The position numbers were made by a program, and so were the translations under genes. The notes beneath the pieces are model-generated. The model did no database searches. It was not told the origin of the DNA and worked only from the letters and a program-made list of their open reading frames with translations. A stretch of 64,000 bases of DNA. Source: [Mycobacterium] stephanolepidis. GTDB taxonomy: Bacteria > Actinomycetota > Actinomycetes > Mycobacteriales > Mycobacteriaceae. This document shows, piece by piece, positions 34,712-43,136 of this stretch. Where the stretch lies: positions 1,302,001 through 1,366,000 of the forward strand of contig NZ_AP018165.1 in assembly GCF_002356335.1 (NCBI RefSeq). Reading direction: 5' to 3'. Every line of letters begins with the position of its first letter. Positions within the stretch are counted from its first letter, which is position 1.

Positions 34712-36079
34712 CTAGACGAGCGTCCCGGGATTGAGGATGCCCGCGGGGTCGAGTGCCTGCTTGATCCGGCGGTTGACCTCCAGCACCTCCGGGCCCACCT
34801 GGCCGCCCAACCATGGCTTCTTGAGACGCCCCACTCCGTGTTCGCCGGTGATAGTGCCTCCCAGGGAGATCGCCAGATTCATGATCTCGCCGAACGCGGC
34901 ATGGGCGCGCTGCGACTCGTCGGGGTCGTTGGGGTTGTGCACGATCAGTGGATGGGTGTTGCCGTCACCGGCGTGTGCGATCACCGAGATGAGCAGCCGG
35001 TGTTGTGTGGCGATGGCTTCCACTCCTTTCACCAGCTCGGCGAGTCGGGGGAGTGGGACTCCCACGTCTTCCAGTAGCAGCGGCCCCTTTGCTTCCACCG
35101 CCGGGATCGCGAATCTCCGTGCCGCGACGAAGGCCTCGCCCTCGTTCTGATCGTCGGTGGAAAAGACTTCGGCCGCATGATGATCGGTAAAGATCTGTGC
35201 GATGAGGTCGGCGTCCTCTGCCGAGGTTCGACCGCGTTCATCCGAGCGGGCGACGAGCATGGCGGCGGCGTCTCGGTCCAGCCCCATCTTCAGTTTGTCC
35301 TCGACCGCGTTGATCGCCACCGAGTCCATGAACTCTAGCATCGAAGGCCGGATCTGTGCGGTGATGGCCAGCACCGCATCCGCCGCCTCGGACACCGAAT
35401 TGAACGTCGCCACCACGGTGCACGGCGGTGGTTGTGGGGGCAGTAGCCGCAGCGTGACCTCGGTGATCACCCCGAGGGATCCCTCACTGCCGACGAAGAG
35501 TTTTGTAAGACTCAATCCAGCAACATCTTTCAGTCGCGGTCCGCCGAGTCGCAGGATCGTGCCGTCGGCCAGGACGACGTGCATCCCCAGCACATAGTCG
35601 GTGGTGACGCCATACTTGACGCAGCACAGACCGCCGGCGTTGGTCGCGATGTTGCCGCCGATGCTGCAGATCTCGAAGGACGATGGGTCCGGCGGGTACC
35701 AGAGGCCGTGTTCGGCGGCGCTGGCCTTTACTTCCGCGTTGAGGGCACCGGGCTGGGCGATCGCGACGCGCGTGGTGGTGTCGATCGTGATGGCGCGCAT
35801 CCGTTCGGTCGACAGCACGATGGCGCCGTCCTGGGCGGTCGACCCACCGGATAGTCCAGTGCCCGCACCGCGGGGCACGACGGGGATGTGGTGGGTGCTG
35901 GCCCATTTCAGTGTCGCGGAGACCTGCTCCGTGCTACTGGGACGCACCACCGCCAGGGGTGTTCCGGCGTCCGGATCGAAGGCGCGGTCCTGTCGATAGG
36001 AGGCGGTGATATCGGGATCGGTGATGACCGCACCCTCGCCGAGGGTGGTTGCGAGCTCGTCGAGGGCGGTCTGGCTCAT
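34712..36079 (-). CDS. FAD-binding oxidoreductase, GlcD-like (Rv1257c-like)
   Basis: 455-aa flavoprotein, the same length as M. tuberculosis Rv1257c. The FAD-binding motifs are PRGAGTGLSGGSTAQDGAIV and CSIGGNIATNAGGLCCVKYG; the C-terminal domain has VIAHAGDGNTHPLIV and GEHGVGRLKKPWLGG. It probably oxidises a 2-hydroxy acid. Its ATG overlaps the stop of the upstream SDR by 4 bases, so these two dehydrogenases are translated together. It is paralogous in fold, not closely in sequence, to the gene at 24403-25731. No signal peptide. Confidence 0.9.
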   Translation of the reverse strand: MSQTALDELATTLGEGAVITDPDITASYRQDRAFDPDAGTPLAVVRPSSTEQVSATLKWASTHHIPVVPRGAGTGLSGGSTAQDGAIVLSTERMRAITIDTTTRVAIAQPGALNAEVKASAAEHGLWYPPDPSSFEICSIGGNIATNAGGLCCVKYGVTTDYVLGMHVVLADGTILRLGGPRLKDVAGLSLTKLFVGSEGSLGVITEVTLRLLPPQPPPCTVVATFNSVSEAADAVLAITAQIRPSMLEFMDSVAINAVEDKLKMGLDRDAAAMLVARSDERGRTSAEDADLIAQIFTDHHAAEVFSTDDQNEGEAFVAARRFAIPAVEAKGPLLLEDVGVPLPRLAELVKGVEAIATQHRLLISVIAHAGDGNTHPLIVHNPNDPDESQRAHAAFGEIMNLAISLGGTITGEHGVGRLKKPWLGGQVGPEVLEVNRRIKQALDPAGILNPGTLV

Positions 36080-36909
36080 ATCATTCGTGCCGTCGCGCCG
36101 GCGTCGATCGGCAGCACCGTCCCGGTGATGTGTGAGCTGGCTTCGTGCGCCAGGAACAACACAGCGCGGGTGACTTCCTCGGCTTTGAGGAAGGGTGCGT
36201 ACTGCAGGTGCAGCGATGCGAAGACGGACTCGACGTCCTTGAGTGTCGGTTTCTCAAGATCGGGGCGCATCATGCCGAAGACGAAATCGTTTTGTGTCAT
36301 GGGGGTTTCGATGTTGCCCGGTGCGACGGCGTTGACGGTGATGCCGTAGCCGACGAGATCATGCGCGGCGACCTTGGTCAGTCCGATGACGCCCCACTTC
36401 GACGACACGTACGAGGCCTGCGCCCACGTCGCGCTGTGTCCGAGCATCGAGGAGACCGTGATGATCCGGCCGTAGTTCCGCTTGATCATGCCGGGCGCCA
36501 CGGCCGCGATAGTGTTGAAGGTTCCGGTGAGATTGGTGCCGATGACCTCGTCCCATTGCGCGGATTCGACGTCGGGCAGCAGCGCGATGGTGCTGATACC
36601 GGCGTTGGTGATCGCGATATCGATTCCACCGAGTGATTCCTCGGCCTCGGCGACGAACGCGTCCAGCGCTGCTCGGTCTTTCACGTCGAGCTTGGCTGAG
36701 ATGCACTGGCGCCCGGTCTTTTCGACCATGGCGACCGTCTCGGCGAGGTCGTCCTCGGTTGCCAGCGGATATCCCACGACCTCGCTGTTCTCGCAGCGGT
36801 CACAGATCGCGATATCAGCGCCCGCCTCAGCCAGCGCCAGTGCGTGCGAACGCCCCATGCCGCGCGCGCCGCCGGTGATCAGTGCGGTTCTTCCCTCGAA
36901 ATCAGCCAC
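36076..36909 (-). CDS. SDR family oxidoreductase of the mycofactocin-coupled type
   Basis: 277-aa short-chain dehydrogenase. Motifs are TGGARGMGRSHA (residues 11-22), an unusual extended segment after beta-2 (CDRCENSEVVGYPLATEDDL), NAG, the catalytic serine in SSMLG and YVSSK. The MGRSHA motif and the extended loop are the hallmarks of SDRs that use mycofactocin as external electron acceptor with non-exchangeable NAD. The mycofactocin cluster itself is not in the window, so this is inferred from the subfamily. It overlaps the FAD oxidase by 4 bases and follows tap by 10 bases. Confidence 0.87.
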   Translation of the reverse strand: MADFEGRTALITGGARGMGRSHALALAEAGADIAICDRCENSEVVGYPLATEDDLAETVAMVEKTGRQCISAKLDVKDRAALDAFVAEAEESLGGIDIAITNAGISTIALLPDVESAQWDEVIGTNLTGTFNTIAAVAPGMIKRNYGRIITVSSMLGHSATWAQASYVSSKWGVIGLTKVAAHDLVGYGITVNAVAPGNIETPMTQNDFVFGMMRPDLEKPTLKDVESVFASLHLQYAPFLKAEEVTRAVLFLAHEASSHITGTVLPIDAGATARMI

Positions 36910-36919
36910 GGAGCCGACC

Positions 36920-38191
36920 CTACCGAGTGGGATCCTTTTGGGGCCGCTGTTCGTCCCGGTCCAACTCTCGCAAGACGGGCATCTGCGTGCTGGCGACGGC
37001 GATGAGGATCATGGGTATACCGATGATCGTCAAGGTCGAGGCGACGCCGAACTTGTCGGCGATCGGGCCGGCGAGCATGAATCCAAGCGGCCCGGCGCAG
37101 TATGCGGTGGACGTCATGACCCCTACCACCCGCCCGCGCAAGTGCTCGGGGGAGCGGGTCTGCATCACGTAGTTGGCGATCGGCGCCACTGGTCCGTAGA
37201 TGAAGCCCAGGCACGCGCCGAGTACCAGCAGCACCGCGATGGGTGGCAGAAGCGACATGCCCAGCGTGGTGATGCCGGCGGTGAAGGTGGCACACAGCAT
37301 GATGGTGCGGCGTTGGACGTGGCGCACCATGGTGGCGTACCCGAGGGCGCCGAGCAGGCCGCCGACCGAGATGGCCATAAGTATCCAGCCGAGCTGCTGA
37401 GGTGTTCCGGCATCGCTGAAGTGCTTGGGCAGCAACACACTTTCGATCGGCAGGTACAGCGCCGTGATGGCCATGTCGATGAGTGCCAGGGTGCGGAGGA
37501 TCTTGACGTTCCAGACGAACTTCAATCCCTCGACGACACCGCTGACCACGCCGGTGGGCTTGGTTTCGGCGGCCGGTTTCCCGCTGCCTTCGACCCTGAG
37601 AAAGGCGATGGCCACCACCGACACGACGAAGGTCGCAGCGGTGGCCCACATGGTGTTGACACCGCCGATGGAGGCGATCAGCAGGCCGCCCAGACCTGGT
37701 CCCACGATGTAGGCGACGTTGAACACCGCTTCGTACATGCTGTTCATCCGATCGAGCGACCAGCCGGCAGCCTTCGCTGCGGCCGGCAGCATCGATTCGC
37801 GTGCGGTGATCCCGGCGGGGTCGAAGATGGCGCCGAGCGCGGCGAGGCCCGCGAGCAGTGGCACGCTCAGCCCGGTCGTCATCGCCAGAATAGGTATGGC
37901 AGAGACGGATAACAGCGAAAGGACGTCGGAGATGATCGACATCTTGCGTCGCCCGAAGAAGTCGACCGCGGTCCCCGAGATCAGGGTGGAGAAGACCAGC
38001 GGCAGGGTGCCGGCCGCGGCGACGATCGCGGCATCCGCGGCAGAGCCGGTGCGCTGCAGCACCAGCCAGGGGATAGCGACGATCGAGACACCGTTGCCGA
38101 TGGCGGCTACAACGGATGCGAAGAGCAGCAGGAGTACCGGCCTGCGATTCACCTGATCGATTGTCGGCGAATCTGCCGTCGGAGTGGACAT
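36920..38191 (-). CDS. tap: MFS multidrug efflux pump Tap (Rv1258c-like)
   Basis: 423-aa, twelve-helix exporter close to M. tuberculosis Tap (Rv1258c, 419 aa), which exports tetracycline, aminoglycosides and other drugs; homologues in rapidly growing mycobacteria have been linked to intrinsic resistance. Conserved blocks include GNGVSIVAIPWLVLQRTGSA in helix 1, TAVDFFGRRKMSIISD (motif A), AGWSLDRMNSMYEA, and HLRGRVVGVMTS. It lies only 10 bases before the SDR on the same strand, so it probably heads the SDR/oxidase/P450/TetR transcript. Resistance role is by homology. Confidence 0.9.
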   Translation of the reverse strand: MSTPTADSPTIDQVNRRPVLLLLFASVVAAIGNGVSIVAIPWLVLQRTGSAADAAIVAAAGTLPLVFSTLISGTAVDFFGRRKMSIISDVLSLLSVSAIPILAMTTGLSVPLLAGLAALGAIFDPAGITARESMLPAAAKAAGWSLDRMNSMYEAVFNVAYIVGPGLGGLLIASIGGVNTMWATAATFVVSVVAIAFLRVEGSGKPAAETKPTGVVSGVVEGLKFVWNVKILRTLALIDMAITALYLPIESVLLPKHFSDAGTPQQLGWILMAISVGGLLGALGYATMVRHVQRRTIMLCATFTAGITTLGMSLLPPIAVLLVLGACLGFIYGPVAPIANYVMQTRSPEHLRGRVVGVMTSTAYCAGPLGFMLAGPIADKFGVASTLTIIGIPMILIAVASTQMPVLRELDRDEQRPQKDPTR

Positions 38192-38242
38192 GTCGCGGAA
38201 AAACGTAGCAGCGGGCAGTGCGGGTAGTCGAGCGAATTTTTG

Positions 38243-38662
38243 CTAGTTGGCTTCCACTGCCTCGCGAACGATGCGGGCAGTGGATGCCAGGTCGGGATCT
38301 CGACGAATCATGAATCCCCTTGCGAAGGCAAGTTTGTCGCCTCCACGTCGTGGCACTACATGCAGGTGCGCGTGCATGACCGTCTGGAACGCGACGCGGC
38401 CGTCGTTGAGGGCCAGGTTGGTGCCGTCGCTTTGCAGCTCCGAATCGCGCATGGCGTTGGCGATCCGCTGACCCACCGTCATGATGGCGGCGGCGTCATC
38501 GGGCTTCAGATCTGTGAGGTCCTGTGCGTGGGCCTTCGGGATCACCAGCGTGTGACCGCGGGTGATGGGTCGGATATCGAGGAAGGCGAGGGTCGTCTCG
38601 TCCTCGTATACGCGGAAGGATGGCGACTCACCGGCGACAATGGCGCAGAAGACACACGACAT
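38243..38662 (-). CDS. HIT family protein (Rv1262c-like)
   Basis: 139-aa histidine-triad hydrolase or nucleotidyl transferase. The catalytic HxHxH motif is HAHLHVVP (near residue 97), with the N-terminal zinc-type pair in MSCVFCAIVAGE and the ITRGHTLVIPKAHAQDL block. It probably hydrolyses AMP-linked substrates such as AMP-amidates or dinucleoside polyphosphates. ATG 38662 gives the family-standard start; the frame is open to 38704. It lies 51 bases before tap on the same strand and is divergent from the 13E12 gene. Confidence 0.9.
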   Translation of the reverse strand: MSCVFCAIVAGESPSFRVYEDETTLAFLDIRPITRGHTLVIPKAHAQDLTDLKPDDAAAIMTVGQRIANAMRDSELQSDGTNLALNDGRVAFQTVMHAHLHVVPRRGGDKLAFARGFMIRRDPDLASTARIVREAVEAN

Positions 38663-38755
38663 GAGCACACCGTAGCGGGTCCGCAGTGAATTCACTTCTG
38701 TCACAGATGTTTCAGGATGCGGTTACTTGTCGGTGGGCGCCGCTACTATTCGAAC

Positions 38756-39917
38756 ATGAGTTCGATTGAAGTGTTGGAGGCGGCCATTGATGCCTTCTGC
38801 GCTGAATCGCTCGATGGGCTGACTGCCGCCAATGCTCTGACGGTGCTGGCCCGGTTGGAAGTGGTGCAGCGCCGATTGTCTGCCAGCGCACTGGGGCTGG
38901 TGTCGAAGGTGACGGCCCAGGCCTCTCCTATCGAGTTGGGCGGCACCTCGCATGCGGACGTGTTGTCGCGGCGGTTGCATATCAGCAAGAGTGCGGCTCG
39001 GCGCCGGATCGCTGATGCCGAACAGTTGGCGTCGCGGCGTGCGTTGACCGGTGAGGTGTTGGCGCCGGTGTTGCCGAATGTGGCCGAGGCTTTGCGGCGC
39101 GGCGAGGTCGGGGGCGAGCACGTACGAATCATTCGGGGCTTCTTTGATCGACTACCCACCGTGGTGGATGCGCCGACCCGCGAGGCCGCCGAGAGGCAGT
39201 TGGCCGCCATGGCGGCCCGGTTTGGGCCCGAGGCGCTGCGGATCGGTGCCGATCGGATGATGGCCTTGTTGAATCCGGACGGGGAGTTCTCGGATGCGGA
39301 TCGGGCACGACGACGTGGGATCAGCATCGGGCAGCAGGGTTTTGACGGCATGTCGGCGATCTCGGGATTGTTGGATCCGGAGACGCGTGCGTATCTGGAT
39401 GCGGTATTCGCCAAACTGGCCGCACCCGGCATGTGCAACCCGAACGATCAAACACCTCTCGTGGACGGGGAAACCGGCCCCCGAGGCCGCCGAACGCGAT
39501 CAACGCACATCAGCCCAACGCAACCACGACGCCCTCAAGGCGATATCGCGCATGGCGCTCGCCTCGGGGCAGCTCGGCTCGCACCACGGACTACCCGTGA
39601 CCGTCGTGGTCAGCACCACCCTCAAAGAGCTCGAAGGCGCCGCCGGCGTAGCGATCACCGGCGCCGGCACCCGGCTGCCGATACGTGATCTGATCCGCCT
39701 GGCCGCCCACGCCCACCACTATCTGACGATCTTCGACGACGACGGCCGACCGCTGTATCTCGGACGTTCGAAACGCATCGCCACCGCCGATCAGCGCATC
39801 GTGCTGCACGCCAAAGACCGCGGCTGCACCCACCCCGGCTGCCACGTCCCCGGATACCTGTGCGAGGTCCACCACATCAACGCATGGGCCCAAGGCGGCC
39901 CCACCGACATCGACAAC
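38756..39917 (+). pseudogene. 13E12-type DUF222/HNH endonuclease gene, 5' part (frameshifted and split by the element)
   Basis: N-terminal DUF222 region (MSSIEVLEAAIDAFCAES onward) and most of the HNH part, including the zinc/HNH block CTHPGCHVPGYLCEVHHINAW. Two lesions: a +1 shift at the G-run 39467-39470, where GGG instead of GGGG would give VDGKPAPEAAERD in one frame, and truncation at 39917 where the 14-kb element begins after DIDN. The missing 50 codons ([20 protein letters not shown]...) lie at 54057-54209. Removing the element and one G restores a 437-aa protein. Mycobacterial genomes carry many copies of this family; the related REP13E12 repeat is the phiRv1 integration target. Confidence 0.92.
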
Positions 39918-39918
39918 C
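39914..39918 (+). other. attL core of the integrated element
   Basis: CAACC is shared with 54053-54057 and is the point where the 13E12 coding sequence stops matching its continuation. The preceding bases are chromosomal (ATCGA) and the following ones belong to the element (CAACAAGTCATT). The likely crossover dinucleotide is AA at 39915-39916. Confidence 0.85.
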
Positions 39919-40009
39919 CAACAAGTCATTAACCTGACCTCTTTATGCGAAGTCCAAAAAGACCGACTGACTGACTAGGCGTCGTGTGGTTTGCCTAACG
40001 ATTCCTGAC

Positions 40010-40213
40010 CTACCGCCGACCTAGAGGATCGTTCCTGAACTGGTCGTAGAACTCGTCCTCATCAATCTCAGCGGGCCGGTGTGGCTGACTGCGCGCTTCC
40101 GAGTCGGGGCGGTTCTTCATGGGGTGTACCTTGCCGACAGGAAGCGACGAGCCTTGCTCTTGAGCGGCCCGTAGCGCTTGATCAAGGTTCCCCGTACGTA
40201 GAGCGTGCCCCAA
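40010..40213 (-). CDS. Hypothetical small protein, possibly a gene remnant
   Basis: 67 codons from GTG 40213. It is hydrophilic, with an Ala/Gln-rich helix (NLDQALRAAQEQGSS) and an acidic C-terminus (AEIDEDEFYDQFRNDPLGRR). In-frame coding-like sequence continues a few codons upstream of the GTG (SNETRL), so the true start may be a TTG, or the gene may be the end of a longer lost one. No family recognised. It is the first readable gene inside the left end of the element. Confidence 0.3.
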   Translation of the reverse strand: MGHALRTGNLDQALRAAQEQGSSLPVGKVHPMKNRPDSEARSQPHRPAEIDEDEFYDQFRNDPLGRR

Positions 40214-40638
40214 TCGCGTTTCATTGGACGAACCCGGCTCTGATCAAGCAGGACGACGCCAGCCCCGATCCGGTTCCACCTTTTTCGAAATTTCTTGAAC
40301 TTCCGATGCAGCTCAAGATTAGGTAAGGCGGGCTTGGGCTGACGTGACTCGCCTTATACAGACGACGAACATGATCGGAACTACTGTGTGAGACTGCCAA
40401 CTGTCCGGTGCGACTCGGATCGGATATCACGTGAGCAATCGACAAGACATCTTGGTGTCTAAGTATCTGGTGTTGTACAAAGCAGCTGGTTCCGGGCATG
40501 AGCAGATGAGTGAGCCGATACCAATTCAGGTACGGCAAACTGGTCTAACTGGAATTTACACCCAGTTCTTGAAGATCGAAGTCGCATGCAAGGTTCGAAG
40601 AAGAACTTTTCCCGGAGCGATTGGAGCTACCGATAAGC
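40214..40638. other. Non-coding, A+T-rich left part of the element
   Basis: About 425 bases with only short open frames lacking ribosome-binding sites or recognisable protein features. Composition is visibly lower in G+C than the chromosome on the left. It may be a remnant of older insertions; no clear repeat or terminator was seen. Confidence 0.4.
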
Positions 40639-41298
40639 CTATCCGTGTTTGTTAGCGCGGCGGTTAGCAAGTAAGAATAGCGGTGTTGCGGAGCCGACGA
40701 TAAGTTCGCTGATCAAGCTCGAACCTTGAACTGGCTGACCGTGAAGACGGGAGTTTAAAGCGTCGAAGGTATTTCCGGTTAGGTTGCCGAACATGATGCG
40801 ACGGATAATAACTTCGATTTCTATGGCGACTTCCTTACCATAGAAAGAATAGAGTTCTTCTCGAAGGTCTACACGGGGATGGCCTCCGGTTTCTGCCCAG
40901 TGCACGGCGTAGGCAAGGGAAGGGTACTCATTTTCCGAAACATATGCCGAGTCTGCCCCAACCCGCAGCAAGTCGGCGATCGCCTCCTGTGGGATTCCCT
41001 CAGCTCCGGCAAGTTCGGTATGCCGCCACGTACAGAACCGGCACTTGTTGACCGATGTGACGGCGAGCATGATCCGTTCTTGCATCTGTCCCCCAACCTG
41101 TTTTCGCATTAGGAATCTCGTGGGGTTGAATATGATGCAGATCAACCGGATTGCATCCGATAGCAGTGTGATTGCAGATGCATAGGTACGTACACGTGCA
41201 ATCGGCTTTGAAGGCAGCTCTGTGCACCGGGCGATCTGGGATTCACCGCTCCCGCTGATGTTTGATGCAGACGATCTCTTAGGCCTGCCAACTTGCAT
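40639..41298 (-). CDS. Carboxymuconolactone decarboxylase/AhpD-like protein
   Basis: 219-aa protein with an AhpD/CMD core. The redox motif CRFCTWRH (C-x2-C-x3-H) sits in ERIMLAVTSVNKCRFCTWRHTE near residues 74-96, as in alkylhydroperoxidase-like members where the two Cys act with the His. The C-terminal half is helical, with NTFDALNSRL. The N-terminal 60 residues are atypical, but ATG 41298 has AGGGGGA six bases upstream on the minus strand, so this start is kept. The gene follows the amidase stop by 11 bases, so the two form a cargo operon. Peroxide reduction or ring chemistry are possibilities; substrate unknown. Confidence 0.72.
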   Translation of the reverse strand: MQVGRPKRSSASNISGSGESQIARCTELPSKPIARVRTYASAITLLSDAIRLICIIFNPTRFLMRKQVGGQMQERIMLAVTSVNKCRFCTWRHTELAGAEGIPQEAIADLLRVGADSAYVSENEYPSLAYAVHWAETGGHPRVDLREELYSFYGKEVAIEIEVIIRRIMFGNLTGNTFDALNSRLHGQPVQGSSLISELIVGSATPLFLLANRRANKHG

Positions 41299-41309
41299 AT
41301 CGAATCCCC

Positions 41310-42854
41310 CTACGCTGCAGATGGCCGGTGGGACCAGCCTGTTGCCTTCTCTAGCTGCGAAGCTAGAGCCAGAAGCCGGGCGTCATCGCCCACAGCCCCG
41401 ATTAGCTGGACCGAGACAGGGAGCCCTTCTTCCGACAGACCTATTGGCAGTGACACCGCCGGGTTGCCTGCGACGTTCCAAAGCGGGGTATAAGGCAACG
41501 CCCAACGTGAATGCCAGGCAGCGGCAGCAAGGCTAGCTTTGTACACGGTGCCAGCCAGCGGCGGCAGCGTTCCAATGGTGGGGGTGAGCACAAAGTCCGC
41601 ATGTTCAAATATCTCGTTAGCATGGGTTGCCACGCGTTTCGCGTGCCATGCCGCAACAGAAGGACTTATCCCTGCATGCATTTTGGCGATTCGCCGGGCA
41701 GTCCTTGTAGCCCGGTCCACTTCACTGCTCGACGCATACCGCGAAGCGCTGAGCAGACCAACCTGCGATCGCAACGTAAGGACCGCCATCGGATCCGGCC
41801 AGGATCGTAAATCGTCATAGACATGATGCCCCGCCTTTTCGAGCAGTGAAGCGGCCATGGCGACGAAACCAGATATAACGGTGTCCACCTTAGCCACACG
41901 GACGGAAGGTCGTACGCTAACCGCTATACACAGCCCAGACAACAGATGCGCCTCGCGGGTTGCAGCCTCGAATCCCGCAGGCACTGACTCAAGCCGGAAG
42001 TGATCATCGACGCCCGGTCCGCCTAACGCATCAGCGAGTATTGCCGCATCCAGAACCGAGCGAGTAAGAGTGCCGTAAGTGCCAAGGCCTTGCCAGATGT
42101 CACGCGCAGGCGCGGTCGGAAAAAATCCTCGAGATGGCTTGTACCCAACTATCCCACAGCAAGCTGCTGGGATACGCACAGAACCGCCCCCATCGCTACC
42201 AATAGCGGCTGGAACCATACCTGCGGCAACAGCGGCAGCCGAACCGCCGCTGGAGCCACCAGGGGTACGGTTAAAATCCCACGGGTTTGTGGTTACACCG
42301 CCTACGCTGGACTCGGTAAAGGGCCACTGATCAAACTCAGGGACCCGAGTCTTGATCACTGGAACTGCTCCTTTTTGGACGGCGCGAGCCACGATTTCGG
42401 TGCTGGTGTCAGCAACCACATTCCGGGCGGAAGTGCCGTACCCGGTTCGATAGCCCGCCACATCAAGGTCATCTTTCAGCCCCAATGGAACACCAAGTAA
42501 CCACCCTTGCTCGCCATCGAGGCGACGTTGATCGGCACGCTCAGCTGCCGTGATCGCGTCCTCAAGAACATCTGCAACTGCGTTCAAACGAGGCTCTAGG
42601 CAGGACACCCGCTCGAGAACGGCCTCGCACAATCCAACAGCTGTAACTTCGCCACTTTCGAGTGCACCACGCATTTCACTAAGTCCCACAAAAGTCAGGG
42701 GAGACCCACTTTGACTCAAAACATCTCCTAAAAATAGAGCGCCATAACCAAGAGCGTCTGCACCTAAAATTGAGTGAGCGACACTCGCGGCCTGACTCGC
42801 AGGCGCGGAGGGAACATAACGACACTGGTAAGCGTGACGCACTCGCACCGACAT
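41310..42854 (-). CDS. Amidase signature family hydrolase
   Basis: 514-aa amidase. The catalytic Lys is in VPLGLKDDLDVAG, the cis-Ser in TPGGSSGGSAAAVAAG, and the nucleophile Ser in GSDGGGSVRIPA, so the Ser-cisSer-Lys triad is complete. The C-terminal block ALPYTPLWNVAGNPAVSLPIG is also typical. The frame opens at GTG 42911 inside an IS256 relic; ATG 42854 with an upstream GAAAG is preferred, but the first 50 residues are not family-like and a start nearer FVGLSEMRGAL cannot be excluded. It is the head of a two-gene cargo unit with the AhpD-like gene. Base composition is lower in G+C than the core genes, a sign of transfer. Substrate unknown. Confidence 0.82.
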   Translation of the reverse strand: MSVRVRHAYQCRYVPSAPASQAASVAHSILGADALGYGALFLGDVLSQSGSPLTFVGLSEMRGALESGEVTAVGLCEAVLERVSCLEPRLNAVADVLEDAITAAERADQRRLDGEQGWLLGVPLGLKDDLDVAGYRTGYGTSARNVVADTSTEIVARAVQKGAVPVIKTRVPEFDQWPFTESSVGGVTTNPWDFNRTPGGSSGGSAAAVAAGMVPAAIGSDGGGSVRIPAACCGIVGYKPSRGFFPTAPARDIWQGLGTYGTLTRSVLDAAILADALGGPGVDDHFRLESVPAGFEAATREAHLLSGLCIAVSVRPSVRVAKVDTVISGFVAMAASLLEKAGHHVYDDLRSWPDPMAVLTLRSQVGLLSASRYASSSEVDRATRTARRIAKMHAGISPSVAAWHAKRVATHANEIFEHADFVLTPTIGTLPPLAGTVYKASLAAAAWHSRWALPYTPLWNVAGNPAVSLPIGLSEEGLPVSVQLIGAVGDDARLLALASQLEKATGWSHRPSAA

Positions 42855-42905
42855 ATCCAGTCTTTCGGAGTAAGGAAGATTGCAGATTTTGGTGTGATTG
42901 GCTTC

Positions 42906-43125
42906 ACACACCTTGCCGCATCCGGATCATCGCTGGATATCGGCTGCCCCATGTCTGGTTCAACGCCTCCAATCGACTCTGCCGCTGGATGCTGTGGGGG
43001 CGGTGTAGATGGGCCGCAGATCGCGTTTCAGAGCGTCCCAGTGCTGCCGAGGCAGGCAGCGGAAGCCGTTGCGCAGCCAGGTGAATCACGTATGCCTGCA
43101 CGATCGGCTCCGGCCGCACCTCGAT
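42906..43125 (-). pseudogene. IS256-family transposase relic
   Basis: Three minus-strand frames together read a short internal part of an IS256-type (mutator) transposase: VQAYVIHL, then LRNGFRCLPRQHWDALKRD and LRPIYTAPTAS, then LEALNQTWGSRYPAMIRM. At least two frameshifts separate them, and it ends at a stop inside the amidase 5' region. Only about 70 of the usual roughly 400 residues remain. The upstream side is cut where the IS110 copy begins. Confidence 0.75.
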
Positions 43126-43136
43126 AGCAGATGCTC

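Noticed and set aside
39914..39918. Integration into a tRNA gene, usual for AICE elements
   Set aside because: No tRNA sequence flanks either junction; both flanks are 13E12 coding sequence.
40431..40655. 74-codon plus-strand open frame in the left end of the element
   Set aside because: No ribosome-binding site, no protein-like pattern, in A+T-rich non-coding sequence.
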